Below are positions 35,055 through 46,320 of a DNA stretch of 64,000 nt, piece by piece; the first letter of the stretch is position 1, and every line of letters starts with the position of its first letter. Both the position numbers and the translations under genes were made by a program. This DNA comes from Desmodus rotundus (lineage: Eukaryota > Chordata > Mammalia > Chiroptera > Phyllostomidae). The notes under the pieces were generated by a model. It was given only the letters and a program-made list of their open reading frames with translations, made no database searches and was not told the DNA's origin. The DNA is taken from contig NC_071393.1 of the NCBI RefSeq assembly GCF_022682495.2, positions 98,507,010 through 98,571,009 on the forward strand, given 5' to 3'.

Positions 35055-35480
35055 CCTTCAAAACATATTTACTGAATACATACTATGTGCTAAGCACTAT
35101 GTGCTAAGCACTATGTGCTAAGCACTATGTGCTAAGCACTATGTGCTAAGCACTATGTGCTAAGCACTATGTGCTACGCTGATTCAGCAGTAAACACAAG
35201 GTCCCTGTTCTTATGCACTTTGAGTAGAGGAGGAAGACTGACAGCAACAATAGTGAGTGACAAATGATGAGTATTATGGCAATACATAATACAGCAGATA
35301 GATATGACCTGTATAAGGAACAGAAAAGGTCTCCCTGAAAATGCAATGTTTAAGGAAAGGCAAAGGGTAGAAGATAAACGGATGAACGAGAAGAAGTGGA
35401 AGAGCGTTCTAGGAAAAGGAAACAGTACCTGCAAAAACCTGAAGGACCAAGAGTACAATGCACATAAAGAACTGAAAGAA
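35055..35480 (-). repeat. L2 3'-end relic (reverse) carrying a tandem expansion
   Basis: ATTTACTGAATACATACTAT, GGTCCCTGTTCTTATGCACTT and AGAGCGTTCTAGGAAAAGG are the reverse complement of L2 3' sequence. The ACTATGTGCTAAGCAC phrase of its terminus has been multiplied (next entry). Confidence 0.65.
35082..35176. repeat. 14-bp tandem repeat with palindromic core, about 6.8 copies
   Basis: Unit ACTATGTGCTAAGC repeated without interruption; each copy contains the perfect inverted repeat GTGCT-A-AGCAC. The last copy diverges (GCTACGC). It arose within the L2 terminus. Confidence 0.97.
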
Positions 35481-35739
35481 ATTCAGAACGGCTAGCCTTT
35501 TGGAATAGGGAGGGCCTTAGAAGGCATATTAGTCTAAGATTTTATTCTCTGGACAACGAGAATAAGGAATGACACAAAACCCAGATTCATGTTTTTTGGA
35601 AAATCAATACGTTTTCCTTACTGCAGTCATAGTGGAAGGCAACAAGAAGGGATATATAGATGATAGAGACAGGCTCTTGATACTTGATTATCTATGAAAA
35701 GAACTTCATTATACCTCTTTGTTTCTTCTCAGACACCTT

Positions 35740-36765
35740 CAATATACATTACTCTCTTCTGCCACTTTAACACTACAGTCTCTCCTCAACTCTCCGACAA
35801 ACTCTCCTGGGTGACTTCACCTACACTTCAAAGGTAACACCCTCATAATGTAAAGATGACTTCCAGACCTGTATCCCCAGTCTAGATCTCTGAAGGCCAG
35901 AGCTGTATTTCCTACCATTTATTAGACATATCCACCCATGCAATGTTCTATGACCAAAACCAAACACAAGATCCAGACCCCACAAATTCGGTATTTTCTA
36001 ATTCTGTTCAAGGCACCAATGTAGTCACACAAGCCAGAAATTCTAAATGCCACTGATGACCTGTTTTTCTACCATCAATCACCAGAAATTTTGATCATCT
36101 CTTAACATGATTAAAATCCATCCTTTCATTTATTTCATTACCAGACCCAGTGCCTAAATTTGTACTTGAATAAATTTTCATCTGAATTGTTCAGTAACTG
36201 GCCCTTATACTTCCAGCAACTTTGTCTACTCCTCTACATCATGAAAGAGTCCCCCCTAAAGTGCTTCCTCAGTTTACAGGAAGAAGTAAAATTCCTTCAC
36301 ATGACACACAAGGTCCACTATCTGGTCCTATTCTGCCAGAAAATAGCCTGTGTTCTCCATCTATGAAATCTCTGCCAGGTTCGGTCACAGTGAACCTGGA
36401 AAGCAGATGCAGAGCCCTCAAAATGCATCATGGTTTCTCAAGCTGCCAAGTGTTTGCACACTATTCCCACACTAGTGAAGCTTGGTATATCTTCCCATCT
36501 TACCCACCTGGAAATCACCCTGCATTCTTTTAACATGCACTTAATGCCCCTTCCTCTGTTAATCTTCCCGGGTTTACATCACAGTTCTCTCTTCTCCTAT
36601 CCCCCAATAAAGGAAGAATTAGATATTTCTTCTACTTTACTATGGCACTTATCAAATTATGACTGTTTACATGTCTGTTTTCTTGACTAAATTATGTATT
36701 CCTTTTTAACAGCATACTTTCTTGTGTTTGTATCTCTATAACCTAACATACAGTTGGAATGCAAT
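35740..36765 (+). repeat. L2 fragment, sense, about 1 kb
   Basis: Degenerate L2 sequence: AAAGATGACTTCCAGACCTG near 35853 corresponds to the L2 reverse-transcriptase region, TATCTTCCCATCTTACCCAC near 36487 to the 3' part, and the terminus resembles L2 (CCTAACATACAGTTGGAATG). All frames are broken. Confidence 0.6.
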
Positions 36766-36771
36766 AAATAT

Positions 36772-36968
36772 ATATTTTTAATGATTTATTTATTTTTAGA
36801 GAGAGGGGAAGGGAGGGAGAAGGAGAGGAGAGAAACATCAGTGTGTGGCTGCCTCTTGCATGCCCCTAAGGCCCGCAACCCAGGCACGTGCCCTGACTGG
36901 GAATTGAACCAGCGACCCTTTGATTCACAGGCTGGCAGTCAATCCACTGAGCCATACCAGCCAGGGCT
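36772..36968 (-). mobile_element. VES SINE in the L2 tail
   Basis: Reverse VES, full length, flanked by a 10-bp duplication CAATAAATAT (36762-36771 and 36969-36978) derived from the L2 AATAAAT terminus. Confidence 0.93.
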
Positions 36969-37194
36969 CAATAAATATTTCTTAAATAAGTGAATGCTTA
37001 CAGAAGTGTTGTCATGTATCAAGCTCTGTCTTTACAGAATGGAATCTTGGAATATGCTTCAAAGTGCCTTAAGCCATCCAAAAATTGTGGGTCTGGTTTT
37101 CAGGAGAGAAAGGCATATGTAAAAGAGGGACTTACTACAGCGGACCCAGTTTATCAAGCATCCAGAGGAACCCATGTGATAAGACTACATGACA

Positions 37195-37560
37195 AATATT
37201 TCTATACAAATTATAACATTATTTATAATTGCAAATTTTTTAATTGGAAACAACAAATATGAAACTTGGAATAACTAAATGAGGGTTTGTTCAATGGATC
37301 TTTTTAAAATGATATTTTTGAAGAATATTTAATAACCAAGGAAAAAGCTGTTCATTTGAATCAACTAGAAAAAAAGTGCTATATCAGGATACCAATTTAT
37401 AAAAGACATTTTTAGAAACATATTGGTATAAAAACATTTAGGAAGAAAACCTGAAACAAACTATATTAAATCATTAACAGTGTTTATCTCTGGGTAATTT
37501 TCTACAATTAATCTCATTGCACAAATATGTATTGAGCATCTACCCGTCTGCTATTGTATA
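37195..37560 (+). mobile_element. Old L1 3' fragment
   Basis: ATTATTTATAATTGCAAATT, TTGGAAACAACAAATATGAA and GAAGAATATTTAATAACCAAGG match old L1 ORF2/3' sequence. Short and degenerate. Confidence 0.6.
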
Positions 37561-38689
37561 GTAATAAGCAAGAGATATCTGTTCCTGTCCTCCTGGAACT
37601 AAACTATTATACTTTTATAATCAGTCAGAAAAAGCAAAACAGGTTATAAAAAAAATAGAAGGGACTGCCCACTCTATATTTGTATTCCATGTAAGATAAA
37701 AGTGATTCCTAGAACTTCTCTGGAATCTAGGATGGGAACACTTTTGATGTAAATATTTGGATAAAGATCACCCAAATGTCATGTACTGTGATCGTAAACT
37801 GTATTATGATACAATAATTGTCTAGATCACTGTGGACAGAAGGTAATACTGACACTAAATAACCAGACTTCCTGTTAGCAGATTTAAAAATTAACAATAA
37901 TTATAAATAAAATTCACTCAGTTGATCCTTGATCCATCTTTAACCACATTTCTTTTCTCTTTTGTTTCTTCCCCTCCACCATTTCTTGTTCCTGCCCTCA
38001 ATGATTTACCCCATCTATATAAAAAAAGCTTTATATTCCTCTTCTTTCAACCAGGGCACAGCCAGTTTAAGATTGAACTCTCCCCTCTTGGGGATTCTCA
38101 GGAAAGACTGGAGCCTCAGAGGGGATCTGTGGTCTTAAAGAACATAAAAGTAATTCACAAAGAATCTCAAGTTGTAGTCTTTTTAAAGCTCCTGCTTTAT
38201 AAGGTATATCAGGTGTAAAAAAAAAAAAAAAGGAGAGAAAAGTAGAGATAATATCTGATTAGAACAGTGACGAATTTACCTTCATTGTTCTTCACTGTAA
38301 TTGTATTACTAGTTTATGTCACTGATTGGAAATACTTCTAAAACTTCCTAGGGTTTTCAGCACATCGGAAACACAGTGATAAATAACAAAATCACTCTAA
38401 CTGCTCTGAGCTTAAAAACTTCAGTGCTATAGCTCAATGGTACATGTTTTTAGGCACATTAAGGAGTAAATGTTAACTGACAAAATTCTGTAGGACTTAG
38501 AGCGCTGAAAATGGATATGCTATGAAAGAGTTTTCCAGAAATATTCTTAGAGAACTCAAATAATTGAAACTTGTAATAAAGTATATGTGCAGGACATCAC
38601 ACTAGGCATTACAGGAACACAGAATATTAAATGCTAACTTAGTGTTGTTATGTCAAATGCATATGCCCACAGAACTAGGTGATATAATT

Positions 38690-39200
38690 ACTGATATTTA
38701 CTTATTCATCAAATTTTTAGGAAGCACTCTGTTCCTAGTCATAATTCTAGGTGCTGTTAGACATTGAGCAGTGAACAAAAGAGATAAAACTCTTATCCTC
38801 ATGGAGTATGTTAGTGGCTTGAGATGGATATAATAAACAAGAAAGAATAACATTATTATAAATGGTGATAAAGAAAAACAAAAAAATTAAGTAGGAAAAA
38901 AAGATGTAGAAAGAAGGTGTTAAAAGCAAGTGGGGAAGACAGCAAGTGTGGCTATTTGAGGAAAGACATTCTGAGCAAAAGGAATAGCAAGAGCAAAAGG
39001 TCCAAAGGTGAGAATATGCTTATTATGTTTAACGAAGAGCAAGCAGGCCAGTGTGGCTGGAATAGAATCAAGCAATGGGGAGAGTAGCAGAAGAGGTTGG
39101 AGAGAAGGGACACTGGAGCTTCCTGGAGGAGCATTTCAGCAAGGCTTTCATGGATAGGTAGGATAGCAACAGGTTTAAATGAGGGTAGGAGGTAATTCCA
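38690..39200 (-). repeat. L2 relic (reverse)
   Basis: TCCTAGTCATAATTCTAGGT, GAACAAAAGAGATAAAACTC and GAATAGCAAGAGCAAAAGGTC, then CCAGTGTGGCTGGAATAGAA match reverse L2. Degenerate, continuing weakly to about 39380. Confidence 0.65.
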
Positions 39201-39849
39201 GGTAATTAGAACACAGGAAAACAAAAAGACAAGGAACCAGCGTTGAAGATGTTTAGGAATTGGAGGCTCACCTAGTGAATGAGTATACATGTAGAGGTGA
39301 GGGAAGGGGATCATGGGAGAGGCGGAGGTGGTGAAGGTGGTATATGATAAATATTCCGTCTTCGATCCTCTGTTTAGAAAGTGTGGAAGAGCGACATAGG
39401 GTACCAGGGTGAAAGGCAAGTATTAGCTGCCCCTTTAATATAACTCTTTTATTCCCTGGCAAGAATAAAATCCTGCTCCAGAGAGCTGCTTTAAGTTGTT
39501 ATATTTTTAAAGAAAAAAAGGGAGAGGTCTTGGGATTTTTGTAGGAAAAATACATACATGTAGTGAATCATAAGACAAAGATGACTAAAAAGTCAGAATG
39601 AGAAGGCAAATAGGAATTTCAACTTTTTTAAAGATCATTCCAAAAAATGACTAATCCATGGATAAACAGCTGAGTTAATTATCTCTAATTCTACATAAAG
39701 AAAAAGAGGATTCTGTTATAATTATCCACTTTGAATTCAAAGGTATACAAGGCAAAATCTGGGACCTACCTCACAATTCAACACCCCATATCTAGAACAG
39801 TGCCTAGTACAGAAGACTCAAATATCTATTTAAAGAATTGAAAGCCTTA

Positions 39850-40955
39850 CAGGCCACCCCAGAAGGATCAAACAGTGCTAGAGCTGTCATAACACCATCT
39901 TAAATTGTTAGTACGTATTAGTAGCACACTGAACAAAAGCAGAAAAGTAGGAAGAAAGAATGTTTTCCTTCCATATTACCACCTGTGCAAAACAACATAC
40001 CCCAGAGGAGTCTACTGGTTAATTACCCCTGACATATAAGGCCCTTTGAGCTATATGCAGTAGTGTTGTTTGGAATAATGGGATATATATCATGGTTAAA
40101 TCCAATAAATAATGCTGTTGCAAAATTAAATGAAGTTCCCCTAAATATACCCATATGAGTTGCATTAATGCTCTTTTTGAACACAGAACAAAAAGCATAA
40201 GGCGATCTGACAATCTCATTCCCCTTGATCCTTAAGAACTTAGTGGATTTAGGGCATTGGGTTTTCTTCTCTATGTTTTTTTAAATTCCAAATTAAGAGT
40301 AACTCACCCTCGTCAATTTGTCTCAAATAATGCAAAAAAAAAAAAAAAGCACAATTAAAAATACAGCAGCTCTTATGCACGCTTGGTCATGAGACGTCAT
40401 AAATCCCAGAGAGAAGACATTATAAATTCCAAAGAGTAGGGGAAAAAATCATCGACCAGATACAAATGATGAAACTTCTGCCAGGAAAAGCATCTTTCTG
40501 CATAGAATAACATTCGTGCTCACGTCATTTTAACTCAATCCTAGACTGTGTACAGCTGAAATTGAGAGGCAGGTTTTCGTACTTTTAAAATTAAGCTTAT
40601 TTGTTTTAAAGTGTTTTTTAAGTGCAAATATCGGAATGTCGACATTTTTTCCCGTCCTCCATGAAGCATTTTTCCATGCTACCACTAGAACATCCTCAAG
40701 TGCAACTCCATAAGCAGATTCAACTCCCTTCAGTACCATAAGTAAGCGTGAAAATGCCTTTATACCACAAAAAAGTGCAACAGTGGTTTGCAAGCAAGCA
40801 GCGTATTTCTGCTTCTGGGTAGCGATTTGAGCAAGCAATACGCATCGGATGCTTTGAACGGAGTAAACGGCACCCTGACCGCTTCATCTCCAAGATTCAA
40901 CAATAAAAGCATCCTACCCCTCATACTTCGCCAAGAAGTGGCCCTCTTCCCGGGA
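39850..40955. other. MAP4K5 intron 1, 5' part, no recognisable features
   Basis: Unique-looking sequence before exon 1, with a short L2/MIR-like phrase just outside it at about 39795-39840 (AGAACAGTGCCTAGTACAG). No exon seen. Confidence 0.45.
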
Positions 40956-41003
40956 GCCCTTGACCACAGGAAAAGAGCCGGGCTCGTGGCCGGCCTGCCT
41001 CAC

Positions 41004-41111
41004 CTTGTAGACGTCCCCGTAAGTGCCACTGCCGACCCTCTGGACGAGCTCGTAGTCATGCTGCGGGTTCCGCCTTAGGATGTCCGCGGCAGGCCGCAGC
41101 GGGGCCTCCAT
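41004..41111 (-). CDS. MAP4K5: MAP4K5 coding exon 1 (residues 1-36)
   Basis: The reading begins [17 protein letters not shown] and runs to the phosphate-binding glycine loop [10 protein letters not shown], exactly 36 codons (phase 0), followed by the donor AAG|GTGAGG. The start is chosen because the context GCGAAGATGG is a strong Kozak match and the N-terminus is that of MAP4K5. Residue 18 is His, where I recall Gln in human (NPQQDY); this is one base difference. The same frame stays open upstream, but no in-frame ATG precedes this one in the nearby leader. Confidence 0.98.
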
Positions 41112-41164
41112 CTTCGCCCAGCGCCCGGCCCCTACCGGCTCAACCCGCGGCGCACGGGTTCCCG

Positions 41165-41197
41165 TTAACGAGGACAAACTGCGCCGCTTCCCAACAT
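41165..41197 (-). promoter_or_regulatory. uORF in MAP4K5 5' leader (10 codons)
   Basis: An ATG on the minus strand at 41197 opens a 10-codon frame ([10 protein letters not shown]) that closes with TAA at 41165, 53 bases before the MAP4K5 start at 41111. It is in a different frame from MAP4K5. If the leader includes this stretch, the uORF could lower translation of the main ORF; whether it is in the mature mRNA is not known from sequence. Confidence 0.5.
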
Positions 41198-41450
41198 GGA
41201 GCCTCAGCCTGCAGCTCGGCCTGCAGCTCTGCCTGCACGAGCGACAAGCAAAGGCGAGTTGGCGCCGAGGGGTACGACCCCGAGCGGCCCAGCCCCCTTC
41301 CCTTCCGCCTCGCTGGGAGCCGCGGGGAAGCGGCCCGGGGAGGGTCCCCAGCGCCCCGCAGCTCCGTTCCCGCCGCAGCCCTTCCCCTCCTCCGCCGCTG
41401 GCTAACTGTCCGGCCCAGCCTCCCGCCCTCCGGGGCCGGGGGACGACCCG

Positions 41451-41510
41451 GTACCTGAGAGGGGCGGCCCCGCTTTGTTGAGCGCCGCGCCCGAGACCTA
41501 CTTCCTCGCC
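41451..41510 (-). other. MAP4K5: Possible MAP4K5 non-coding first-exon end (donor-like site)
   Basis: On the minus strand TCTCAG|GTACCG at 41455/41454 resembles a donor. A leader exon ending here could splice to an acceptor nearer the ATG, for example GTGCAG at about 41240. Equally, transcription could start nearer the ATG with no upstream exon. No transcript evidence is available. Confidence 0.3.
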
Positions 41511-41899
41511 GGCGCCTGCGTCCTACGTCCCGGCGCCTGCGTCCTGCTTCCCAACGCCCGCCCGCCCGCTAGCCGCTCCAAGTCCTGCGCTGCCGTCTCC
41601 GTTGCACCGCCCGTCCTCTCGCCAGCGGCGGTGGCGTGTGCGGTCGCGGCTGCCGTCGCAGCACGTTCCCACCCGGGACTGCGTCACCGGGAGACACGTT
41701 CCCGGTCGGCGTGGGTCGGCGCCGGCGGCCCGCCCGAGTGCGCTGGCCGTGGGACCAGAGTGCCTCCCTGAGGCCTGGTCGGGGTACGACAGCCTCCCGT
41801 GCGTGCCCCTGGCTGGGCGCGTCTTTTAAGGGCCCAGGCTCTGCTTCCCACTCGCAGAGATAGGGACGCCCCTGGCATTGGTTGGCCAACGGGCCTCCG

Positions 41900-42010
41900 C
41901 TAAACAGCCCCCAGATTCATCAGGTAAACTTAGTGACGGGTAGAGGGAGATGGGTGGGCGCGAGGGCGATGGGAACGCAGCCCTTCCAGTATACGGAAAA
42001 GGTACGTAGA
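41900..42010 (+). other. Plus-strand donor-like sites in the CpG island (candidate upstream ATL1 or divergent exon)
   Basis: CAG|GTAAAC (exon end at about 41923) and AAAAG|GTACGT (exon end at 42001) both fit the donor consensus and sit at the downstream edge of the island, in the ATL1 direction. A non-coding first exon ending here could splice to the acceptor at 50971. This is inference from splice motifs only. Confidence 0.3.
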
Positions 42011-42449
42011 GGGCACTGGGCCAGAAGTAAACTAGCAGTGGGGCGCTGGGAAGGAGGTGGGGGAGTGCCAGGTTAACTAAGTTGCGGCACACCCTACTGC
42101 ACCTTCCTGTTTTGCAAACTCTTCCCAGTAGTACCAGTTTAAGGTTGGACTGCACACCTGAACAACCTGTCTTCTACGGAGTTTTCCCGAGACATTTCTG
42201 AAAACTTGAATTCCTAGGAAGTCTCAATGGCCTTTAATCCTGTTGGACAGAAGCGCTGTCACCGCAGCTGGTGCCCTTTGGTTAAATCAGAAGTTCAGAA
42301 GCTAAAACAAAGGACCACAACCTGGTTCTGACTCCACCACTTCTTCAGAAAATAATCTAGGAGACACCGTCGTATTTGGCAGTATCTCACTATCCTTATC
42401 TGCAGCTTGAATGGGATTGGTTTTGCACCTGACATCCAAGAAAGTGTTG

Positions 42450-42644
42450 CAGGGGTGTCCAACCTTTTGGCGTCTCTGGGCCACACGGGAAGAAGAGTTG
42501 TCTTGGGCCACACATTAAATATACAAACACTAACAAAAACAAACAAACAAAATGTTTCAAGTAAATTTACGACTTTGTGTTAGGTGGCATTCGTAGCCAT
42601 CCTGGGCTGCATGAGACCCGTGGGCTGCGGGTTGAACACCCCTG
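42450..42644. mobile_element. hAT-type non-autonomous DNA transposon
   Basis: 195 bp with 15-bp terminal inverted repeats CAGGGGTGTCCAACC and GGTTGAACACCCCTG (one mismatch) and internal GGGCCACA / GGGCTGCA motifs typical of this mammalian family. No convincing 8-bp flanking duplication survives. Confidence 0.8.
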
Positions 42645-45469
42645 CTTTTTACAGGATTATAAAGAGGGTAATCAAATATAAGAAGTTTTAAAATACTTAA
42701 CAATGCACAGAATATCCAAGAGGAATTCAGGGAAATAATTTGGCTGGTATCTCAGAAGCTGTTTTGCATTTTTAGTTCCAGTCTTGTTTTGAAGGTAGAA
42801 ACAAATTTGCTGGATTTATGTATACTAGCAAAGTTATTTCTAGAGCCCAGTAGAAGTTTTGAACAGAAAAGCCAGACAACGCTCAGCCAACACATTTAGT
42901 GACTGAAAAATCACAAAGGAGCAAGTTCCATACATTGGCTTGTGGCTTCGAACATCCAATTCAATTCTGTTCCTGGGCAATATGCTCCTTGTTGATCATT
43001 GTGACCAACTGTGTAATGTAGAAATTAAATTCACACCTTAACAGGACAGGGTACATGTATATTCTTGTGCTCCATACACAAAGGGCACTTATTTATGGAA
43101 TATAAGTAAGCTCAGACTTACATGCTCTGTGGACAAGGCCTATGTGTTTGCTGTATTGAAAAAGTTGTTGAAGAACAGTTCCTTCTTTCAGAGCTTCTTG
43201 GCACTTGTTTTGGTGGGCACATACTTTTGGCTTCAATGACTCAAAATCTTTTCAAATATTCTGTTAGTATCCTAGTACTTGTTAACTGTCATAGATTCTT
43301 TTTTTTCCTCCTGTGATCCTATAAGCATTAATCCTTTCTCTAGTCTGAAATTTATTTTTTCTTACTTATTCATATCTTCCTAATCCAGAGAATTTGAGGC
43401 ATTATACAGAAAATACATACAATAACACAATACAAAAATAAGTAAATGAGGAAATGGGTATAATGTTAAAGGGAGGGGAAAATAAAATAGTGGAACATTG
43501 TAACAAATTAGCAGAGGATTTTACAGTGTTTTTAAGACCACAATCAATAGAGGGGCATATTTTCCCCCCAATACTAAGACTTCAAAAACTTTACCTCATA
43601 AGTCCTCATGAAGTGGAAACTTTGAATTCAGTTTGAAATAAGGATAGTGTCCTAATAATACTTCAAGCATGTTATTCTTGAAACACAATGTTTGATATGA
43701 ATTAAGAAAAAGAAAATTTGAGATCATAAATTTCAACGAAACCCTGGAGAGAGGATACTTTATGTTGCCAGTAATGGCAGATCCATATGCTTTAACCATT
43801 CACTCAGGTGGATAGCATGAAAAAAGTTGAGATTCTACATGGTGGTTAAAAAAGTGCCTGCTGTAATCATTATTTTACTTGTACCACAACTGATGCAAAG
43901 AGGAAAGCATTTGCTTTATACTAACTCCAAAAGAATCTTAAGGATTTTTAAGTACTTACTGGTTCAGTTTATTTTAATAAGATCAGTGAAGTCATAGCTA
44001 GTGGTTAAATATTACATGGTTGGTAAAGAAATTCAAATTCAATTTCCATAAAATAAACTATAGTGTGTAAACTTAATTTTATATCCTAAATTAAGTACCT
44101 GCTTTCAAGGTTGACAATTATAATATATTGTTATATTATGCAATATAATATAATAAAAATTATAATAAAAATTGTAGCTAACAGGAATTTTTTTACAAAC
44201 TACCCAATTTTATAATGACAGGGTATAGAATAAGAATAATTGTGGCTTGATAGTCCCTTCATCCCAATCAAATTATCTTATTTTCTTAGTGTCTTCATAA
44301 AATCTGATATATAAATATATTCCAGCTTTTACTCTAATCTATGTAACAATCCATAATGGTTTGTTCTGTGCTTTACAGTGTTTTTCCCTTCTTTCAAAGA
44401 TTTTTAGTGAAATGTGTATTGTAATCTGTGGCTTGTGGTTTCAACTTCAGCCAAATCTGAATTTTTAAAAATTGGAGACAAACATTTTCAACTTCTATGT
44501 AGGTAAGGTTCACAATGTGCTATGCAAGACACAATGGCTAAATAAAACCCTCAAGTGTAGCAGAACGGAGCATAAGGACAATATTTTAGTCTATGGAATA
44601 TATAGATTTAAACAATATAATCTCCTGATGAATCTTCCAACATAAACTAGTTGCAAAGTGTAACTCAATGTGATTGAATTGGTTGCTCTATGTGTTTGTT
44701 AAATATAAATCAGTTAAATATTGGAAGATATCTACCATAATTATGATTTGGATTTTCAAATAGTTAACTCATGATTTCTCTTACTAATTAGGGCCAGTTT
44801 TCTGTGTGGCAAAACCCACGTTCTCATAGTACATATAGGAGAATTCTATTTTGTTCTGGATAGCAGTAGAATGTAGTGTATCTCATTCAGAATCAGTCAC
44901 TAGGATGGGAGTTTTAAGACAAAGAATTGAGGAAGGCAGTGCACATCCTTTTATCCAACTTGAATTGCTCATCTGGTATGTTAAAATACTGTTTCTGTTA
45001 CTCTGATCCCAATATGATGGTTTTAAGGTTTATATCAGAATTGATAGCAGGGTTCCTGTATTCACCTCACAAATTAGTCCTGTCTACAAATAAGATACAC
45101 TGAGAAAAGATACATATTACAAATAACCTTATGTGGTTCCTTATCAGTTTCCTCACATCACAAGTATAATGGTCAGAAAGGGTGCCTAAAGTTTGCTTAC
45201 ACATCATGTAGACTAGTATTCTGAGAAACTAATGCAGAAGAGGCCACACTACCTGGCTGTGGCCCTATCCTACAGGTATACAACTCTCAGGATTCTAATA
45301 AGCTCTTTTTTCCCTCGCCCCTTTAGGGCAAGGATGATAACGTCTCCCCACTGTTGCTATTTTCAGGGTGCTTCCCTATCCCTTGTTGGTCCCTTTAACC
45401 CTGTCCTCATTTTTATAAATAGTCCTTTCATTAGTTTCTCTTTCTGTGCTGCCTCTTTCTTGCCAGAAT

Positions 45470-46320
45470 CCTGATTGCTAGAGGAATTGGAAGTAACCTT
45501 AGGAAAGAAACGCTTGCCTTCTGGGATGGTATTACTCACATATCTGATGATTACCTGTATGAAGTGTTTGTCATGGAAAATGGAACAATAGTATTTCATA
45601 GCATGGAGTGGCATCACAATTACTCAAATAATTATCACTAGTGGCATGTGATGTAATGCTGCATGTAGAGCATAGCATTGGAAGATCAACCTCTCGCACT
45701 TGGCTGCTTTGACAGTGACGATTACTAAAACTGGTATCATCTGCTCTGACTGCTTCTTTGAGAATACATGTGAAAAAAGACAGAAAGTCTTGAATTCCAA
45801 ACTGAAGGCAGGAGTAGAAAATCAGAAAGCTTCTTTGACAGCTTGGAAGAAACCTATGTCTCTTAACTGCTGCAGGCAGATATGGCTGAGGATCAAGCCC
45901 AGGGCCTAATCATAAAGGCTACAGAGTTGCAATGTCAGTTAAGTGTGAGACCTAGATCTGTTATGTGAAAGTAAGAGCACTAGTACAGAAGAACTGGGAC
46001 CCTGCTGCATGAAATGGGGGCATTTGGGCAAATATGAATGAGGCTGAGAACTTTGAATAAGAGTTAGACTTCAGCATAGCCCTAATGGAGAAGGACAAGA
46101 CCTGTTCTTGAAGGAGAGAGCTTATGCACTGAAAGAATTACAAGATTTGCCAAACACTTACCTGAAGTTTAGATTTAATTTGTTGACTTGAGCAACTGGT
46201 AATCCTAAATTGGTTACTTGAAGCTAGTAGTCTATATGCTGCGATGCCAGAACTTTCCTGTCATAGTATAGAGGAAGAAATCTTAGATTCAGAGAGATGG
46301 AATTGTTGGAGTTCCTCTAG
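45470..46320 (+). pseudogene. Unassigned degenerate reading frame
   Basis: One plus-strand frame gives protein-like blocks broken by stops: LRKETLAFWDGITHISDDYL, YEVFVMENGTIVFHSMEW, ESFFDSLEETYVS, ADMAEDQAQGLIIKATELQ and, after a frame change, ERAYALKELQDLPNTYLKF. There are no splice signals between blocks, so it could be an old processed pseudogene or an internal piece of an old retroelement. I do not recognise the source. There are at least eight in-frame stops. Confidence 0.35.

Larger units (their letters stand above)
1..41460 (-). other. MAP4K5: MAP4K5 gene, 5' part (exons 1-9 and introns)
   Basis: MAP4K5 (also KHS/GCKR) is a cytosolic STE20-type serine/threonine kinase of the GCK-I subfamily that feeds stress and TNF-receptor signals into the JNK cascade. 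Nine collinear minus-strand exons, each with GT/AG borders and matching phase, encode residues 1-225 of the family: glycine loop GSGTYG at 27-32, ATP-binding Lys49 (AAVK), alphaC Glu65, catalytic HRD at 138-140, DFG at 158-160 and APE at 183-185. The exon for residue 226 onward, the middle region and the C-terminal citron-homology domain lie beyond the left edge. Introns 1 to 8 measure about 16.9 kb, 9.5 kb, 518 bp, 2.7 kb, 6.6 kb, 84 bp, 864 bp and 2.4 kb. Closest alternatives are MAP4K3, MAP4K2 and MAP4K1; the N-terminus [17 protein letters not shown] is diagnostic of MAP4K5. The 5' end is uncertain. Confidence 0.97.
40960..42070. promoter_or_regulatory. CpG-island promoter, likely bidirectional (MAP4K5 / ATL1 side)
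   Basis: About 1.1 kb, strongly GC-rich and dense in CpG, against an AT-rich and CpG-poor background. It covers MAP4K5 coding exon 1 and its leader and extends about 0.9 kb upstream. No TATA box is seen near the MAP4K5 start; an ETS-like CTTCCTCG lies at about 41501. The sequence CGGCGCCTGCGTCCT occurs twice (41510-41524 and 41531-41545). On the plus strand there are good donor-like sites at about 41923 and 42001, so a divergent transcript is plausible. Confidence 0.85.

Noticed and set aside
35082..35176. CRISPR array
   Set aside because: Units are directly contiguous with no spacers, in vertebrate DNA.
41475..41889. Several 60-106-codon ORFs on both strands of the CpG island
   Set aside because: Overlapping frames in GC-rich DNA with few stop codons; no recognisable product or consistent start context.
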